64,000 bases of DNA from Roseomonas xinghualingensis. GTDB taxonomy: Bacteria > Pseudomonadota > Alphaproteobacteria > Acetobacterales > Acetobacteraceae. Shown piece by piece: positions 1-9,141 of the stretch. Within the stretch, counting starts at the first letter, position 1; each line of letters opens with the position of its first letter. The notes below the pieces were generated by a model. That model was not told the DNA's origin. It searched no databases and saw nothing but the letters and a program-made list of their open reading frames with translations. The stretch is taken from the NCBI RefSeq assembly GCF_025791835.1, contig NZ_JAOXLP010000009.1:88842-152841 (forward strand), read 5' to 3'. A program made the translations under genes and the position numbers.

Positions 1-1
1 G

Positions 2-739
2 AAGATGCTGGCCGCCATGGCCGGCCAGCACATGAAGCGCGCGACGATGGAGCTGGGCGGGCACGCGCCGGCCATCGTCTTCGACGACGCGGATGTCCAG
101 AAGGCGGCGAAGACCCTCGCTGTCGCCAAGTTCCGCAATGCCGGCCAGGTCTGCGTCTCGCCGACGCGCTTCCTGATCCAGGAGCGGAGCTTCGACCAGT
201 TCCTGGAGACCTTCACCAACACCGCCAAGGCGATCAAGGTCGGCAACGGCATGGAGGAGGGCGTCACGATGGGGCCGCTGGCGAATGACCGCCGGATTCC
301 CTCCATCGAGGCGCTGGTGCAGGATGCGGTGAACTGCGGCGCGAAGCTGCACACCGGCGGGAAGCGCATCGGCAACAAGGGCTATTTCTACGAGCCGACG
401 GTCATCTCCGACCTGCCGCTCAGCGCCCGCGCGATGAATGAGGAGCCCTTCGGCCCGCTGGCGCTGGTGAACCGCTTCTCCGACTTCGACGAGGTGGTGG
501 CGGAATCCAACCGGCTTCCCTTCGGGCTGGCGGCCTATGCCTTCACCGGTTCCGCGACGACGGCGCAGGCGATCGCGGCCAAGGTCGAGACGGGGATGAT
601 GACCATCAATCATCTCGGCCTGGCGCTGCCGGAAGTGCCGTTCGGCGGCGTGAAGGACAGCGGCTATGGTTCCGAGGGTGGGGCCGAGGCGATCGAGCCC
701 TATCTGGTGACGAAGTTCGTCACCCAGGCTGGGCTGTAA
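2..739 (+). CDS. NAD(P)-dependent aldehyde dehydrogenase, succinate-semialdehyde dehydrogenase-like (5' truncated by window)
   Basis: This is the C-terminal half of an aldehyde dehydrogenase that oxidises an aldehyde to its acid with NAD(P)+. The reading frame is open from base 2, so the true start lies outside the window. Visible motifs are MELGGHAP, carrying the catalytic Glu (about residue 16 of the visible part), GQVCVSP with the nucleophilic Cys (about residue 50), and EEPFGPL of the cofactor site. The sequence looks most like the succinate-semialdehyde (GabD-like) branch, but substrate cannot be fixed from sequence alone. A perfect hairpin follows the stop. The next gene is a Bug-type solute receptor on the same strand, so the pair could serve uptake and oxidation of an organic acid; that link is inference. 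Confidence 0.9.
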   Translation, partial: KMLAAMAGQHMKRATMELGGHAPAIVFDDADVQKAAKTLAVAKFRNAGQVCVSPTRFLIQERSFDQFLETFTNTAKAIKVGNGMEEGVTMGPLANDRRIPSIEALVQDAVNCGAKLHTGGKRIGNKGYFYEPTVISDLPLSARAMNEEPFGPLALVNRFSDFDEVVAESNRLPFGLAAYAFTGSATTAQAIAAKVETGMMTINHLGLALPEVPFGGVKDSGYGSEGGAEAIEPYLVTKFVTQAGL

Positions 740-750
740 GGGCGGCTGCC

Positions 751-775
751 TCCGGGAAGGCTTTGCCTTCCCGGA
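751..775 (+). terminator. Terminator-like hairpin after the aldehyde dehydrogenase
   Basis: A perfect 10-bp stem (751-760 with 766-775) encloses the loop CTTTG, 12 bases after the aldehyde dehydrogenase stop. There is no clear T-tract, so it may be a weak terminator or an mRNA-stabilising hairpin. Confidence 0.5.
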
Positions 776-798
776 CACCGCATCTCCTTTCGGGCAGC

Positions 799-816
799 GT
801 GGCACGACGGTGCCAC
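799..816. promoter_or_regulatory. Palindrome GTGGCAC-N4-GTGCCAC upstream of the Bug receptor
   Basis: A perfect 7-bp inverted repeat with a 4-base spacer (GACG) lies about 170 bases before the Bug receptor start. The size and symmetry suit a dimeric regulator site, but it could equally be a short RNA hairpin. No regulator gene is adjacent. Confidence 0.3.
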
Positions 817-985
817 AGGCCATTCCAGGTCAGTCGCCTGAGTCCAGGACCCCGGCTCGTCCTTATGCGCCGGCACGTTGAATGAGCCGGCGCGGCGGGA
901 AAGAAATTTCCTGACAGCACCGCATCGTTTCTGGTGGAGTTTCTGCGGGCACGACTTCGCCCGCAGAAAAACACGGGAGGAAACG

Positions 986-1963
986 ATGAATCCGAAGGAC
1001 GCTATCCGTCCTGGGCGTCGCGCGCTGCTGGCGGCGGCGCTGGCGGCACCGGCCGCCGCCCAGGCCCAGGTACAGGGCTTTCCGAGCAAGCCCATCGCCC
1101 TGATCGTTCCTTTCCCGCCGGGCGGCACCACCGACATCGCCATGCGGGCGCTGGCGGAAGCGGCCTCGCGCCACCTGCCGCATCCCATCATCATCGAGAA
1201 CAAGCCTGGGGCCGCGAATACGCTGGGGGCTGCGCAGGTGGCACGGGCACGGCCCGATGGCTACCTGCTGACGCAGTTCCCGGCCTCGGCCATCCGCGTG
1301 CAGATCCTGCAGAAGCTCAGCTACGACCCGGTGAAGGACTTCACGCCGATCATCTGCGTCACCGGCTATCCTTTCGTGGTGGCGGCGAAGGCCGGACGGT
1401 TCCCCGGTGGCTGGAAGGGCTTCGTGGAGGAAGCGCGCCGCAATCCGGGCAGGATGTCCTATGGCAGCACGGGCGCGAACGGCACGCCGCATGTGACCAT
1501 GGCGCAGCTGATGCAGCGGGAGAAGCTGGAGCTGACGCATGTTCCCTTCCGGGGCGATGCGGATGGCGCGCAGGCGCTGCTGGGCGGGCATATCCAGCTC
1601 ATGGCCGGATCGACGAGCCTGGGCGGGCTGGTGGATGGCGGCCAGGCGGAGTTCATGAATGTCTGGACGGCGGAGCGCCTGGGCCGCTGGTCCAATGTGC
1701 CAACCTTGAGCGAGCTGGGTTACGACATGGTGGTGACGACGCCCTTCGGGCTGGTGGCGCCGGCGGGGCTGGACCCTGCCATCACGCGCATCCTGCACGA
1801 TGCCTTCCAGAAGGCGATGAAGGACCCGCAGTTCGTTGCCATGCTGGATCGCTACAACATGGTGTCCGAGTACCGCGACAGCGCGACCTATGCTTCCTTC
1901 CTGCAGGAGATGGTGAAGCAGGAGGAGGATCTGATCCGCCGCCTGGGCCTTCAGAGCGGCTGA
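986..1963 (+). CDS. Bug-family tripartite tricarboxylate transporter substrate-binding protein
   Basis: This is a 325-residue periplasmic receptor of the Bug (TctC-like) family, which binds carboxylates and related small molecules, sometimes for a TctAB permease. The ATG at 986 is chosen because GGGAGGAAA lies just upstream and the protein then starts with an RR-containing signal peptide (residues about 1-28, ending AAAQAQ). Family landmarks are present: IALIVPFPPGGTTDIAMR near residue 37, ENKPGA, and the LTHVPFRG motif in the middle. No TctA or TctB gene is nearby, which is normal for the many orphan Bug proteins of Roseomonas-like and Bordetella-like genomes. The ligand is unknown. Confidence 0.9.
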   Translation: MNPKDAIRPGRRALLAAALAAPAAAQAQVQGFPSKPIALIVPFPPGGTTDIAMRALAEAASRHLPHPIIIENKPGAANTLGAAQVARARPDGYLLTQFPASAIRVQILQKLSYDPVKDFTPIICVTGYPFVVAAKAGRFPGGWKGFVEEARRNPGRMSYGSTGANGTPHVTMAQLMQREKLELTHVPFRGDADGAQALLGGHIQLMAGSTSLGGLVDGGQAEFMNVWTAERLGRWSNVPTLSELGYDMVVTTPFGLVAPAGLDPAITRILHDAFQKAMKDPQFVAMLDRYNMVSEYRDSATYASFLQEMVKQEEDLIRRLGLQSG

Positions 1964-1964
1964 G

Positions 1965-2729
1965 TCAGATCGGCCATTCCAGCGGCGGATCGTAGCGGAC
2001 GGCGGTGAAGCACAGCCCGTCGGGCGGGGCGGTCTGGCCCGCGCGGGTGCGGTCCCGCCCATCCAGCACGGCGCGGGGCCAGTTCACCGGACGGGCGCCG
2101 CGGCCGACCTGGGCCAGGGTGCCGACCATGTTGCGGACCTGGTGGTGGAGGAAGGAGCGGGCCTCCACCGTGACCACGACCTCGTCCCCGAAGCGGGAGA
2201 CGTCCAGGCGGTCCAGCGTGCGCAGCGCGTCCTTCGCCTGGCAGGCTGCGGCGCGGAAGGCGGAGAAGTCGTGATGGCCGAGCAGCATCTGCGCGGCCTC
2301 ATGCATGGCGCCGGCATCCAGGCGCTGCGGAACATGCCAGACGCGGCCGAGATCCAGCCCCGGCCGGGCACGTCGGTTGAGGATGCGGTAGCGATAGGCG
2401 CGGTGGACCGCCGAGAAGCGGGCGTTCCATTCCTCCGGCGGGCGGGCCACGGAAAGTACCGAGACGGGGTAGGGGCGGGTGCGGGTGTTCAGCGCTTCCC
2501 GGACACGCTCCACCGGCAGGTCGGCGGCGAGTTCCACCTGGGCGACCTGTCCTTCGGCATGGACGCCTGTATCGGTGCGGCCGGCGCCGCCGATCGCCGG
2601 CTCCACGCCGCCATTCAGCGGGGCGGCGGCTTCCTCCAGCACCTGCTGCACGGTGAGCCCATCCTTCTGGCGCTGCCAGCCCAGGAAGGGCGTGCCGTCA
2701 TATTCGATGAGCAGGGCGTAGCGGGGCAT
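1965..2729 (-). CDS. truA: tRNA pseudouridine(38-40) synthase TruA
   Basis: The enzyme converts uridines 38-40 of the tRNA anticodon stem-loop to pseudouridine. The 254-residue length matches the family. The catalytic motif GAGRTDTGVHAEGQV places the nucleophilic Asp at residue 53, and the C-terminal FLHHQVRNMVGTL segment is typical of TruA. It is the last gene of def-fmt-truA: its ATG begins one base after the fmt stop, so the three are almost surely co-transcribed. The stop is one base from the end of the Bug gene on the other strand, leaving no room for a dedicated terminator. Confidence 0.96.
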   Translation of the reverse strand: MPRYALLIEYDGTPFLGWQRQKDGLTVQQVLEEAAAPLNGGVEPAIGGAGRTDTGVHAEGQVAQVELAADLPVERVREALNTRTRPYPVSVLSVARPPEEWNARFSAVHRAYRYRILNRRARPGLDLGRVWHVPQRLDAGAMHEAAQMLLGHHDFSAFRAAACQAKDALRTLDRLDVSRFGDEVVVTVEARSFLHHQVRNMVGTLAQVGRGARPVNWPRAVLDGRDRTRAGQTAPPDGLCFTAVRYDPPLEWPI

Positions 2730-2730
2730 T

Positions 2731-3681
2731 TCAGCCGAGGACCGTGCCGGGAGGGGCGCGGGTGCCGCGCAGGAAGGCGGCGCTGTCCATGGCGGCGCGG
2801 CCGGGCTTCTGGATACGGGTGAGGCGAAGGGCGGTGCCCTCCCCGCAGGCGACCAGAAGGGTGTCGTCCAGCACGGTGCCGGGCGGCGCCTGCCGGCCGG
2901 GGGCCGGCTCAGCGGAGAGCACGCGGAGGGGCTCTCCGTTCAGCGCCGTGAAGGCGCCGGGCCAGGGAGACATGGCGCGGATGCGGCGGTCCAGCGCCTC
3001 GGCGGGCTGGGTCCAGTCCAGCCTTCCATCCTCCTTGCCGAGCTTGGGGGCGTAGGTGGTGCCCTCCTCGGGCTGGGGCGTGGCGGGCGGGTCCTCCTCC
3101 AGGGCGCGCAGGATCAGCCGGGCGCCCATGGCGGAAAGGCGGTCATGCACCTCGGGGGTGGTGTCACGGGGGCCGATGGGGGTGGCCTCGCGGAGCAGCA
3201 TGGGGCCGGTGTCCAGGCCTTCATCCATCCGCATGATGGTGATGCCGGTCTCGGCGTCGCCGGCCAGGACGGCGGCATGGATGGGGGCGGCGCCGCGCCA
3301 GCGCGGCAGCAGGCTGGCATGGATGTTCAGGCAGCCGCGCCGTGGGGCGTCCAGCATGGGCTTGGGCAGGATCAGCCCATAGGCCACGACCACGGCCGCA
3401 TCGAGGTCCAGGGCGGCGAAGGCCTCGTGCTCGGCCGTGTCGCGGCGGACCCTGGCGGGGGTGCGGACGGGCAGGCCGAGTTCCAGCGCCGCCTGGTGGA
3501 CGGGGCAGGGGGTTTCGCGCTGGCCGCGCCCGGCGGGGCGGGGCGGCTGGGCGTAGACGGCGGCGATTTCATGCCCCGCCGCGTGCAGGGCGCGCAGGGC
3601 GGGCACGGAGAAGGCGGGGCTGCCCATGAAGGCCAGGCGCAGGGGCCGGGTGGCGCGCCCCTGCGGGGGGGCCTGCGTCAC
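2731..3681 (-). CDS. fmt: Methionyl-tRNA formyltransferase
   Basis: Fmt transfers a formyl group from 10-formyl-THF to Met-tRNA(fMet) to make the initiator tRNA. At 316 residues it has the usual length. The N-terminal catalytic domain starts with [16 protein letters not shown]; the active-site triad is visible as Asn119 and His121 ([12 protein letters not shown]) and Asp157 (DEGLDTG). The OB-like C-terminal domain spans roughly 210-316. The start ATG overlaps the def stop in an ATGA arrangement, so translation is probably coupled to deformylase. Confidence 0.97.
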   Translation of the reverse strand: MTQAPPQGRATRPLRLAFMGSPAFSVPALRALHAAGHEIAAVYAQPPRPAGRGQRETPCPVHQAALELGLPVRTPARVRRDTAEHEAFAALDLDAAVVVAYGLILPKPMLDAPRRGCLNIHASLLPRWRGAAPIHAAVLAGDAETGITIMRMDEGLDTGPMLLREATPIGPRDTTPEVHDRLSAMGARLILRALEEDPPATPQPEEGTTYAPKLGKEDGRLDWTQPAEALDRRIRAMSPWPGAFTALNGEPLRVLSAEPAPGRQAPPGTVLDDTLLVACGEGTALRLTRIQKPGRAAMDSAAFLRGTRAPPGTVLG

Positions 3682-4211
3682 ATCGCCTCCCGCGACTTCA
3701 GCTTCTGCTCCTTGAGGAACTTCTTCAGCAGCATGTTGCGCTTCAGCGGGCTGAGGTGATCGGTGAACATCACCCCATCCAGATGGTCGATCTCATGCTG
3801 CAGGCAGGTGGCGAGGAGGCCGTCCGCCTCCATCTCGCGCCGCGTGCCGTCCAGCTCGCGCCAGCGGACCTTCACCCGGGCTGGTCGCTCCACATCGGCA
3901 TATTGCCCGGGAAGGGAGAGGCAGCCTTCCTCCCGGATCGCGTGCTCATCGCTCACGGCCACGATCTCGGGGTTCACCAGCACCATCGGCTTGGGTGACT
4001 CCTCATGCTCCACGTCGAGGACGATGAGGCGCAGGCCCTCGCCCACCTGGGGGGCGGCGAGCCCGATGCCGGGGGCCTTGTACATGGTGGCCAGCATGCG
4101 AGGGGCGAGCTCGCGCACGCGGTCGGCATCTCCCTCGGCCACCGGGCGCGCCTTGGCGCGCAGGATGGGGGCGGGGTGGAGGAGGACGGGGAGGAGGGGA
4201 ATATCGGTCAT
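3678..4211 (-). CDS. def: Peptide deformylase
   Basis: Def is a metallo-enzyme that removes the formyl group from the N-terminal Met of new proteins, undoing the Fmt reaction; the two genes overlap by four bases. All three family motifs are present: [10 protein letters not shown] (48-57), EGCLSLPG with metal ligand Cys97, and HEIDHLDG with His139, catalytic Glu140 and His143. The ATG at 4211 gives a 177-residue protein beginning MTDIPLL, the usual length; the frame is open 16 codons further upstream but that part is Ala/Arg-rich and looks non-coding. def is divergent from hsp20. Confidence 0.95.
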   Translation of the reverse strand: MTDIPLLPVLLHPAPILRAKARPVAEGDADRVRELAPRMLATMYKAPGIGLAAPQVGEGLRLIVLDVEHEESPKPMVLVNPEIVAVSDEHAIREEGCLSLPGQYADVERPARVKVRWRELDGTRREMEADGLLATCLQHEIDHLDGVMFTDHLSPLKRNMLLKKFLKEQKLKSREAM

Positions 4212-4286
4212 GGTGGCTCGGGGCGCATGTAGGGCAGAACGGGGCGTGGCGGAATGCATGGCAGGCAGGCGGGACGCATGAGTGAT

Positions 4287-4315
4287 CTTGCAAGGAAACG
4301 CGAGATTACCGATAT
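4287..4315 (+). promoter_or_regulatory. Candidate sigma-32 (RpoH) promoter for hsp20
   Basis: CTTGCA (4287-4292), a 17-base spacer and CGATAT (4310-4315) lie between divergent def and hsp20. CTTG in the -35 box is the hallmark of RpoH promoters in alphaproteobacteria, and a small heat-shock gene follows. Transcription would start near 4322, giving a leader of about 60 bases. Pattern match only. Confidence 0.45.
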
Positions 4316-4361
4316 GACATGCAAGGCCGGCGCCTTGATGGGCTGGCCCTTCCGTGGCCTC

Positions 4362-4377
4362 GCTTCCTCAAGGATGC
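4362..4377 (+). promoter_or_regulatory. Possible RNA thermometer hairpin hiding the hsp20 ribosome binding site
   Basis: GCTTCC-TCAA-GGATGC folds into a 6-bp stem with one U-U mismatch and a four-base loop. The hsp20 Shine-Dalgarno AAGGA (4370-4374) lies in the loop and 3' arm, and the ATG follows at 4384. Sequestering of the SD by a weak mismatched hairpin is how ROSE-type thermosensors of small heat-shock genes work; that this one does so is inference. Confidence 0.35.
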
Positions 4378-4383
4378 CGCTCT

Positions 4384-4821
4384 ATGTCGCGTTCCCCGGT
4401 CTTCGGATCGCCGCTTTTCCTGGGCTTTGATCACCTCGAGCAAATGCTTGACCGCGTTCAGAAGACCGCAGACGGCTATCCTCCCTACAATATCGAGCAG
4501 ACGGCTGCGGATCGTCTGCGGATCACCCTGGCCGTGGCGGGCTTCGCCATGGAAGACCTGCAGATCACGCAGGAGGACAACCAGCTGGTGATCCGGGGGC
4601 GGCAGAAGGATGACTCCGAGGGCCGCATCTTCCTGCATCGCGGCATCGCCGCGCGGCAGTTCCAGCGGGCCTTCGTGATCGCCGAGGGCATCGAGATCGA
4701 GGGTGCCTGGCTCGACAACGGGCTGCTGCATGTGGAGCTCCGCCGGCCACAGCCGGAGGTTCGCGTGCGGACGATCCAGATCAACGGCAAGAGCCGTCCA
4801 GTGGTGGACAGCGAGGCCTGA
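4384..4821 (+). CDS. Small heat-shock protein, Hsp20/alpha-crystallin family (IbpA-like)
   Basis: This ATP-independent chaperone holds unfolding proteins in the cytoplasm. The 145-residue protein has a short N-terminal arm with FDHLEQMLDRVQ, an alpha-crystallin domain (about 33-130) with the typical start YPPYNIEQTAADRLRITLAV and the core VAGFAMEDLQI, and a short C-terminal tail. The ATG at 4384 is preferred over an upstream GTG (4354) because AAGGA sits 9 bases before it and the protein then begins MSRSPVFGSPLF, like other alphaproteobacterial IbpA/HspH proteins. A CTTG-type promoter and a possible thermosensor hairpin precede it. A DUF1150 gene follows, a conserved pairing. Confidence 0.93.
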   Translation: MSRSPVFGSPLFLGFDHLEQMLDRVQKTADGYPPYNIEQTAADRLRITLAVAGFAMEDLQITQEDNQLVIRGRQKDDSEGRIFLHRGIAARQFQRAFVIAEGIEIEGAWLDNGLLHVELRRPQPEVRVRTIQINGKSRPVVDSEA

Positions 4822-4914
4822 ACCTTCCTCGCCTGGAATGTCCCGCCGAACCCGGGGGGCAGGAAGGGCGTTATCGGTCCGCAGGCCATTCCGGCTGCGG
4901 GCGAGGAGATGACA

Positions 4915-5136
4915 ATGAACCCGACCCCGACCTTTACCCTGCGTAACCTCTCCGCCCTGGATTGGGCGCGTTTCGGGGCGCAGGAGATGGCCTATATCCG
5001 CCCGGTGACAGTGAACGGCACCTCGGCGGTGGCCATCCACGCGGGGGATGGCACGCCCATCGGCGCGGCGCCCAATGCGGCGCTGGCGATCGCGGCCATC
5101 CTGCAGCATGAGATGGCGCCCGTTCTCGTCCACTGA
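4915..5136 (+). CDS. DUF1150 family small protein
   Basis: This 73-residue protein of unknown function belongs to DUF1150, which regularly follows hsp20 in alphaproteobacteria. Recognisable segments are LRNLSALDWARFGAQEMAYI and the Ala-rich C-terminal helix ending ILQHEMAPVLVH. Two in-frame ATGs occur (4909 and 4915); the second is chosen because GAGGAG is 6 bases away, whereas it abuts the first. Position suggests a role linked to protein quality control, but no activity is known to me. Confidence 0.8.
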   Translation: MNPTPTFTLRNLSALDWARFGAQEMAYIRPVTVNGTSAVAIHAGDGTPIGAAPNAALAIAAILQHEMAPVLVH

Positions 5137-5151
5137 CGGGGCGGTGCTCCA

Positions 5152-5173
5152 GGGGAGGCGATGCCGCCTCCCC
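5152..5173. terminator. Bidirectional terminator-like hairpin between DUF1150 and hpf
   Basis: A perfect 9-bp stem GGGGAGGCG/CGCCTCCCC with loop ATGC sits in the 50-base gap between two convergent genes. No long T-tract is present. Confidence 0.5.
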
Positions 5174-5186
5174 CGGAGGGGCTCGC

Positions 5187-5804
5187 CTATGCCTGGCGAG
5201 CAAGTGCTTCCGGCTGGGGATCGATCCAGCCCACATGCCCGTCCGCGCGACGATAGACCACGTTCAGAATACCGGTTGTCCGGTTGCGGAACATCAGCAC
5301 CAGGGCCTGGGAGAGATCCAGGCGCATCACGGCTTCCGGCACGGTCAGGTGGCTGATCTCCGTCGGCGTCTCGGCTACGATCGCGCCGTTCTGGCGCAGG
5401 TCGACCATCTCGTCCGGCACCGCGCTGCCCTCCTCGGGCTCCGCCTCTTCCCGCAACACCACATCGCGGGCCATCTCGGGCTCGGCGTTGCGCTCATCGG
5501 CCAGGCTGCGGGCGTGCTCGTTCACGCGGCGGCGATAGCGGCGCAGGCGCTTGCCGATGTGCTCGGCCGCCTCGGCAAAGGCGCGATGGGCATCGGGGCC
5601 ATGGCCCTCGGCCCGCATATTCAGGCCTCGGCCCGCGCGCAGGTTGATGTCGCAGGCGAAGAAGGCGCGATCCTTGCGGAAGGTCACATGCGCATCCAGC
5701 GCGTGATCGAAATACTTGCGGGTGACCGTGGATAGCCCGTCCGTCACATGGGCCTTGAGGGCCTCGCCGGTGTCGACACCCTTACCGGCCACCGTGATGT
5801 GCAT
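5187..5804 (-). CDS. hpf: Ribosome hibernation promoting factor, long form (HPF/RaiA)
   Basis: HPF binds the 30S decoding region and, in its long form, dimerises ribosomes in stationary phase. The 205-residue protein has the N-terminal S30AE domain (MHITVAGKGVDTGEALKAHV to about residue 105), an acidic linker and the C-terminal dimerisation domain (about 145-205, LTVPEAVMRLDLSQALVLMFRN). The ATG has a good GGGGAG site. It lies 77 bases downstream of rpoN on the same strand, the classical position of hpf in proteobacterial rpoN operons. Confidence 0.94.
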   Translation of the reverse strand: MHITVAGKGVDTGEALKAHVTDGLSTVTRKYFDHALDAHVTFRKDRAFFACDINLRAGRGLNMRAEGHGPDAHRAFAEAAEHIGKRLRRYRRRVNEHARSLADERNAEPEMARDVVLREEAEPEEGSAVPDEMVDLRQNGAIVAETPTEISHLTVPEAVMRLDLSQALVLMFRNRTTGILNVVYRRADGHVGWIDPQPEALARQA

Positions 5805-5881
5805 GGAGCGGCTCCCCTCTTTTACTCTTTGTTAAACATGAAAGACCTGAGGGGCTGGCCGGCCGGTTTAAAGGGGCACTT

Positions 5882-7345
5882 TCAGAGAACGGCGGTGGAT
5901 TTCTCCCGCTTGCGCTGGACCGAGGAAGGGATGCGCAGCGCATCGCGGTACTTGGCGACAGTACGGCGGGCGATGTCCACGCCTTCGGCACGAAGGCGCT
6001 CGACGATGGCGTCGTCCGAGAGCACGCCCTCTGGCGTCTCGGCATCCACCATGTCCCGGATGCGGTGACGGATGGCCTCGGCGCTGAAGCTTTCGCCACC
6101 GCGCATGCCCGCGATGGCGGTGGTGAAGAAGTATTTCAGTTCCAGCGTGCCGCGCGGGGTGGCGATGTACTTGTTCGCGGTGACGCGGGAGACGGTGCTT
6201 TCATGCATGCCCAGCTCGTCCGCCACGTCCCGCAGGATCAGCGGGCGGAGATGGCCGACGCCGTGGCGGAAGAATCCCTCCTGGCGACGCACGATCTCGG
6301 CCGCCACGCGCAGGATGGTGTTGGACCGCTGTTCCAGGCTGCGGACCAGCCAGTTCGCGGCCTGAAGCTTCTCCGCCAGGAAGGCCTTGTCCTCCTTGTT
6401 GCGGGCGCCGGTCTGGGCAGTGGCGTGGAAGCCGCGGTTCACCAGGACCCGAGGCAAGGTTTCCGGATTGAGCTCCAGCAGCCAGGTGCCGTCGGGCAGG
6501 CGGCGCATCAGAACATCCGGCACCACCACCGGCGCCATTTCCCCATCGGTGGAGGCGCCGGGCTTGGGGTTCAGCCGGCGGATCTCGGCCACCATGCCGG
6601 CCATGTCCTCGGCATCCACGCCGCAGATGCGCAGCAGGGCCTGCATGTCGCGGCGGGCCAGGAGGTCCAAGTTGTCCAGCAGGGCCTGCATGGCGGGGTC
6701 CAGCCGGTTCAGTTCGGCCAGTTGCACGGCCAGGCATTCGCGCAGATCGGCGCAGAAGAGGCCGGGCGGATCGAAGCGCTGCATCCGGGCACGGACGGCG
6801 GCGACGGTCTCCACCCCGCAGCCCAGTGCCTGGGCGATGGCGGCATCCGGGATGGCCAGCCGGCCGGCGGGGTCCAGCAGCGCGATCATCTGGCCGGCGA
6901 TCAGCCGCTCCCGGTGGTCGCCGAAGGTCAGGCGTGCCTGCTCCGCCAGGAGTTCGCGCAGGGAGCGTGGGCACTCGCCGGCGATCTCCTCCAGGCTGCG
7001 GCCATCCTCATCCCAGGCATCAGCCCGGGCACTGCGGGAGGTTGGATAGAGGGCTTCGCCGCTTTCGTAGCTGCTGGACCAGTCAGCTTCGATGGCGCTG
7101 GCGGCCGCCTCATGGATGGTGGGGGAGGTGGCGGCCTCGAAGGAATCGCATTCCACGGCCACGGGGGAGGAGGGGGCGGTGCTCTCCTCGCGCTCCAGCA
7201 TCGGATTCCGCTCCAGCTCCTCATCGACGAAGGCGGAAACCTCGAGATTGCTGGACTGGAGCAGCTTGATGGCCTGCCGCAGCTGCGGCGTCATCACCAG
7301 TTGCTGGGTCTGCCGGAAATCGAGCCTGGGGCCGATCGAAACCAT
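5882..7345 (-). CDS. rpoN: RNA polymerase sigma-54 factor RpoN
   Basis: RpoN directs RNA polymerase to GG(-24)/GC(-12) promoters that need enhancer-binding ATPases; in this group it controls nitrogen and flagellar genes. The 487-residue protein has the Gln/Leu-rich region I (FRQTQQLVMTPQLRQAIKLLQ), an acidic region II, the core-binding domain, the helix-turn-helix around ESTVSRVTANKYIATPRG, and the RpoN box ARRTVAKYRDAL close to the C-terminus. The ATG at 7345 (MVSIGPRL) matches family starts; a GTG seven codons upstream is possible, and neither has a strong SD. It follows lptB by about 100 bases. Two plausible sigma-54 sites occur in this window, before lptC and flgF. Confidence 0.97.
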   Translation of the reverse strand: MVSIGPRLDFRQTQQLVMTPQLRQAIKLLQSSNLEVSAFVDEELERNPMLEREESTAPSSPVAVECDSFEAATSPTIHEAAASAIEADWSSSYESGEALYPTSRSARADAWDEDGRSLEEIAGECPRSLRELLAEQARLTFGDHRERLIAGQMIALLDPAGRLAIPDAAIAQALGCGVETVAAVRARMQRFDPPGLFCADLRECLAVQLAELNRLDPAMQALLDNLDLLARRDMQALLRICGVDAEDMAGMVAEIRRLNPKPGASTDGEMAPVVVPDVLMRRLPDGTWLLELNPETLPRVLVNRGFHATAQTGARNKEDKAFLAEKLQAANWLVRSLEQRSNTILRVAAEIVRRQEGFFRHGVGHLRPLILRDVADELGMHESTVSRVTANKYIATPRGTLELKYFFTTAIAGMRGGESFSAEAIRHRIRDMVDAETPEGVLSDDAIVERLRAEGVDIARRTVAKYRDALRIPSSVQRKREKSTAVL

Positions 7346-7444
7346 TCTACGGCGCGTGCTCCGCACGGGGGGCGGGCGGGGGATACATGTGGGAACGCGG
7401 GGTTGATGGAGGCGGCGCTTCCGGGATGAAGGCGCCCGGTCGGT

Positions 7445-8193
<749 letters not shown>

Positions 8194-8197
<4 letters not shown>

Positions 8198-9141
8198 CGG
8201 CTGCGCCCCTGCCCCGGGGTGGCCTGATTCGGGCGGCCGCCGGGGGTGGCTCCCTCCTCGCCGGAATTGGGCAGGATGAGGCCCTGCACGCGCTGCCCGG
8301 GGGCAGAGATGAGGCGGGAGATGCCGGTGCGGAGATTCACGATGGCTTCCTGGCCCTGCAGCTGGTTCGGGCCGCGGGTGATACGGACATTGCCGAGCAC
8401 GCGGGCCATGCCGGTGACCGGGCTGTAGACGCCCCGGTCGCCACGGACGACCTCGGACTCGGTGCGGATCTCGACATTACCGAAGACCTCGACGCGGTCG
8501 AGCTTCGAGCCCTCACCGGGTACCGGCTGGCGGGATCCCTGGCGCGCGGCAGCCTGCTGCGCGGGAGGCGCGTTCTCGAGGAAATAGCCGACCAGCGTAT
8601 CGGCCATGATCTGGCGGTTCTCGGAGGTATTCACCCGCGCGGCGCCGCGCGCCACCGCCATGCGGCGCTGGGACCAGTATTCGAGGCTGTCGCGTGCCGT
8701 GATGGTGTCGGTAGGTGTGGTGAGCTTCAGGTCGCCGCCGGTGAGGACCATGACGGCCTGGTCCATGTCGTAGATGGCGCGATCGCCCTGGGCGCGGTCG
8801 GTCTGGGTGCTGATGCGGACATTGCCTTCCGCCTCCAGGCGCCATATCTCTCCGCCGGACATAGGGCCGTCCTGGCCCTGCTGGGATTGTGAGGCCCCGC
8901 CCGCCTGGGCGCGGGGGCGGTAGCGGGCAATGAGGCGACTGGCATCGATCGTCACCCCGTCCCGTACGGCACGGGCATTGCCGCGGGCGACCACCACCTG
9001 CTCGTTCTGGCGCCATTCGATACCGTCCGTGGAGGTGACCTCCACGGGCCCGCCACCGGACATGTCGATGGGCTGGGCCAGGGCGGGCACGGCCAGGGTG
9101 GCGAGGAGGGGTAGGGCGGCGAGGGGGAGGCGACGGATCAC
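8194..9141 (-). CDS. lptA: LPS transport periplasmic protein LptA (OstA family)
   Basis: LptA forms the periplasmic bridge that passes LPS from LptC to LptD. The 315-residue protein has a signal peptide (about 1-22, cleavage after ALAQ) and OstA-type beta-jellyroll repeats: EWRQNEQVVVARGNARAVRDGVTIDAS, then VYSPVTGMARVLGNVRITRGPNQLQG near the end. It is longer than E. coli LptA (185 residues) because of a central insertion and a low-complexity C-terminal tail, as often seen in alphaproteobacteria. The GTG start overlaps the lptC stop (GTGA), so coupling is likely. Confidence 0.9.
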
